From NCBI GenBank assembly GCA_036558305.1, contig DATBFX010000374.1, positions 1-6,320 on the forward strand: 6,320 nucleotides of DNA, in the 5' to 3' direction. Below are positions 5,879 to 6,320 of the stretch, piece by piece. Both the position numbers and the translations under genes were made by a program. The DNA is from DATBFX01 sp036558305. GTDB lineage: Bacteria > Chloroflexota > Chloroflexia > Thermomicrobiales > UBA6265. Every line of letters begins with the position of its first letter. Within the stretch, counting starts at the first letter, position 1. Under the pieces are notes generated by a model. It made no database searches. It saw only the letters and a program-made list of their open reading frames with translations, and was not told the DNA's origin.

Positions 5879-6320
5879 TCACCAGAGGCGTAGCGCGGAG
5901 GGTTTGTGGGAGACGGTCGACCAGTCGAAGAGGTTGGCGGTGACGGCCCGGTAGTTGGCGTCGAGGGCGGGTTCGAGGAGGAGGATGGCGGCGATGCGGC
6001 GGGCGATGTCGCGGAACTCGCGGACCTCCTCGGGTTTGAGGGAGCGGCCAAGGATAGTGTGCTCGCGGTAGGAGAGCCATTTCTTGAGGACGGGGTAGCC
6101 GCCCATCTTGTATGCCCAGACGGCCGCCGGAACGTTGCGCCAGAAGGCTCGATCGTTCAGATAGACATCGTGAGCTGATACGCCGAGCGGGGCAAAGTCG
6201 CCGTCGAGCGTCAATCCGAGGGGATTCGCCCAGGCCTCAAGTGCGACGCGCTCGTCGACCGAGTAAGCGCGCGACACGAGGCGACCGGGGCCGGGCATGG
6301 CAATGCCACCGCGTCCAGCG
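5879..6320 (-). CDS. Type ISP restriction-modification enzyme, C-terminal end (runs off right edge)
   Basis: The frame is open from the right edge to a TGA at 5881-5879, giving 147 residues. A Met at 6298 is internal, since the frame continues upstream (AGRGGIAMPGPG) without a stop. The motifs YLNDRAFWRNVPAAVWAYK, MGGYPVLKKWLSYRE, LGRSLKPEEVREFRDIARR and LLLEPALDANY are characteristic of the C-terminal DNA-recognition domain of Type ISP enzymes (LlaGI/LlaBIII family). These single-chain proteins join a nuclease, a helicase-like translocase, an N6-adenine methyltransferase and a target-recognition domain, usually in well over 1000 residues. Only the recognition-domain end is seen here, so activity and completeness cannot be judged. 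Its job would be defence against foreign DNA. It is convergent with the oxygenase gene and separated from it by the 26-bp inverted repeat. The last residues (SHKPSALRLW) look like a natural C-terminus. Confidence 0.85.
   Translation of the reverse strand, partial: AGRGGIAMPGPGRLVSRAYSVDERVALEAWANPLGLTLDGDFAPLGVSAHDVYLNDRAFWRNVPAAVWAYKMGGYPVLKKWLSYREHTILGRSLKPEEVREFRDIARRIAAILLLEPALDANYRAVTANLFDWSTVSHKPSALRLW

Noticed and set aside
5604..5893. Several short frames across the 26-bp inverted repeat
   Set aside because: They read through the repeat (GADLRVRP-type strings) and are artefacts of it.

Overview
The window is a high-GC bacterial chromosomal segment. A Chloroflexota (Thermomicrobia-like) source is my best guess. 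This rests on the GC-rich coding style, the kinds of proteins encoded, and a 'GGGGCGGACCTCCGTGTCCG' inverted repeat of a sort I associate with such genomes. It is an inference and could not be tested here.

Layout, left to right. (1) Positions 1-615, minus strand: the N-terminal 205 residues of a secreted protein that runs off the left edge. It has a signal peptide and two 'HDF' segments resembling the start of beta-sandwich carbohydrate-binding-like modules. (2) Positions 616-1011: a gap with a plausible leftward promoter and a weak hairpin behind the next gene. (3) Positions 1012-3621, minus strand: an 869-residue membrane protein with about eight hydrophobic helices, then PAS, GGDEF and EAL domains. 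This is a cyclic-di-GMP enzyme. Its GGDEF half looks intact with an inhibitory I-site. Its EAL half reads EAF and has Gln where the family has a catalytic Lys. (4) Positions 3622-3871: a leftward promoter and two hairpins. (5) Positions 3872-4033, minus strand: a 53-codon gene for a small secreted peptide with a strong ribosome binding site. (6) Positions 4034-4315: a divergent regulatory region with a perfect 16-bp palindrome and a G-quadruplex-like G tract. (7) Positions 4316-5602, plus strand: a Rieske non-haem iron oxygenase alpha subunit of the quaternary-amine type. (8) Positions 5603-5878: a convergent intergenic region with a perfect 26-bp inverted repeat. (9) Positions 5879-6320, minus strand: the C-terminal end of a Type ISP restriction-modification enzyme that runs off the right edge.

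The genes do not form one operon or an obvious single system. The three left-hand genes share the minus strand but each has its own upstream region. The oxygenase is a single-gene unit with no reductase or ferredoxin visible. The restriction enzyme fragment hints at a defence locus to the right of the window. The most useful new items are the small secreted peptide, the altered EAL active site, and the regulatory or structural DNA around the oxygenase gene. I see no clear sign of a wholly new multi-gene system.
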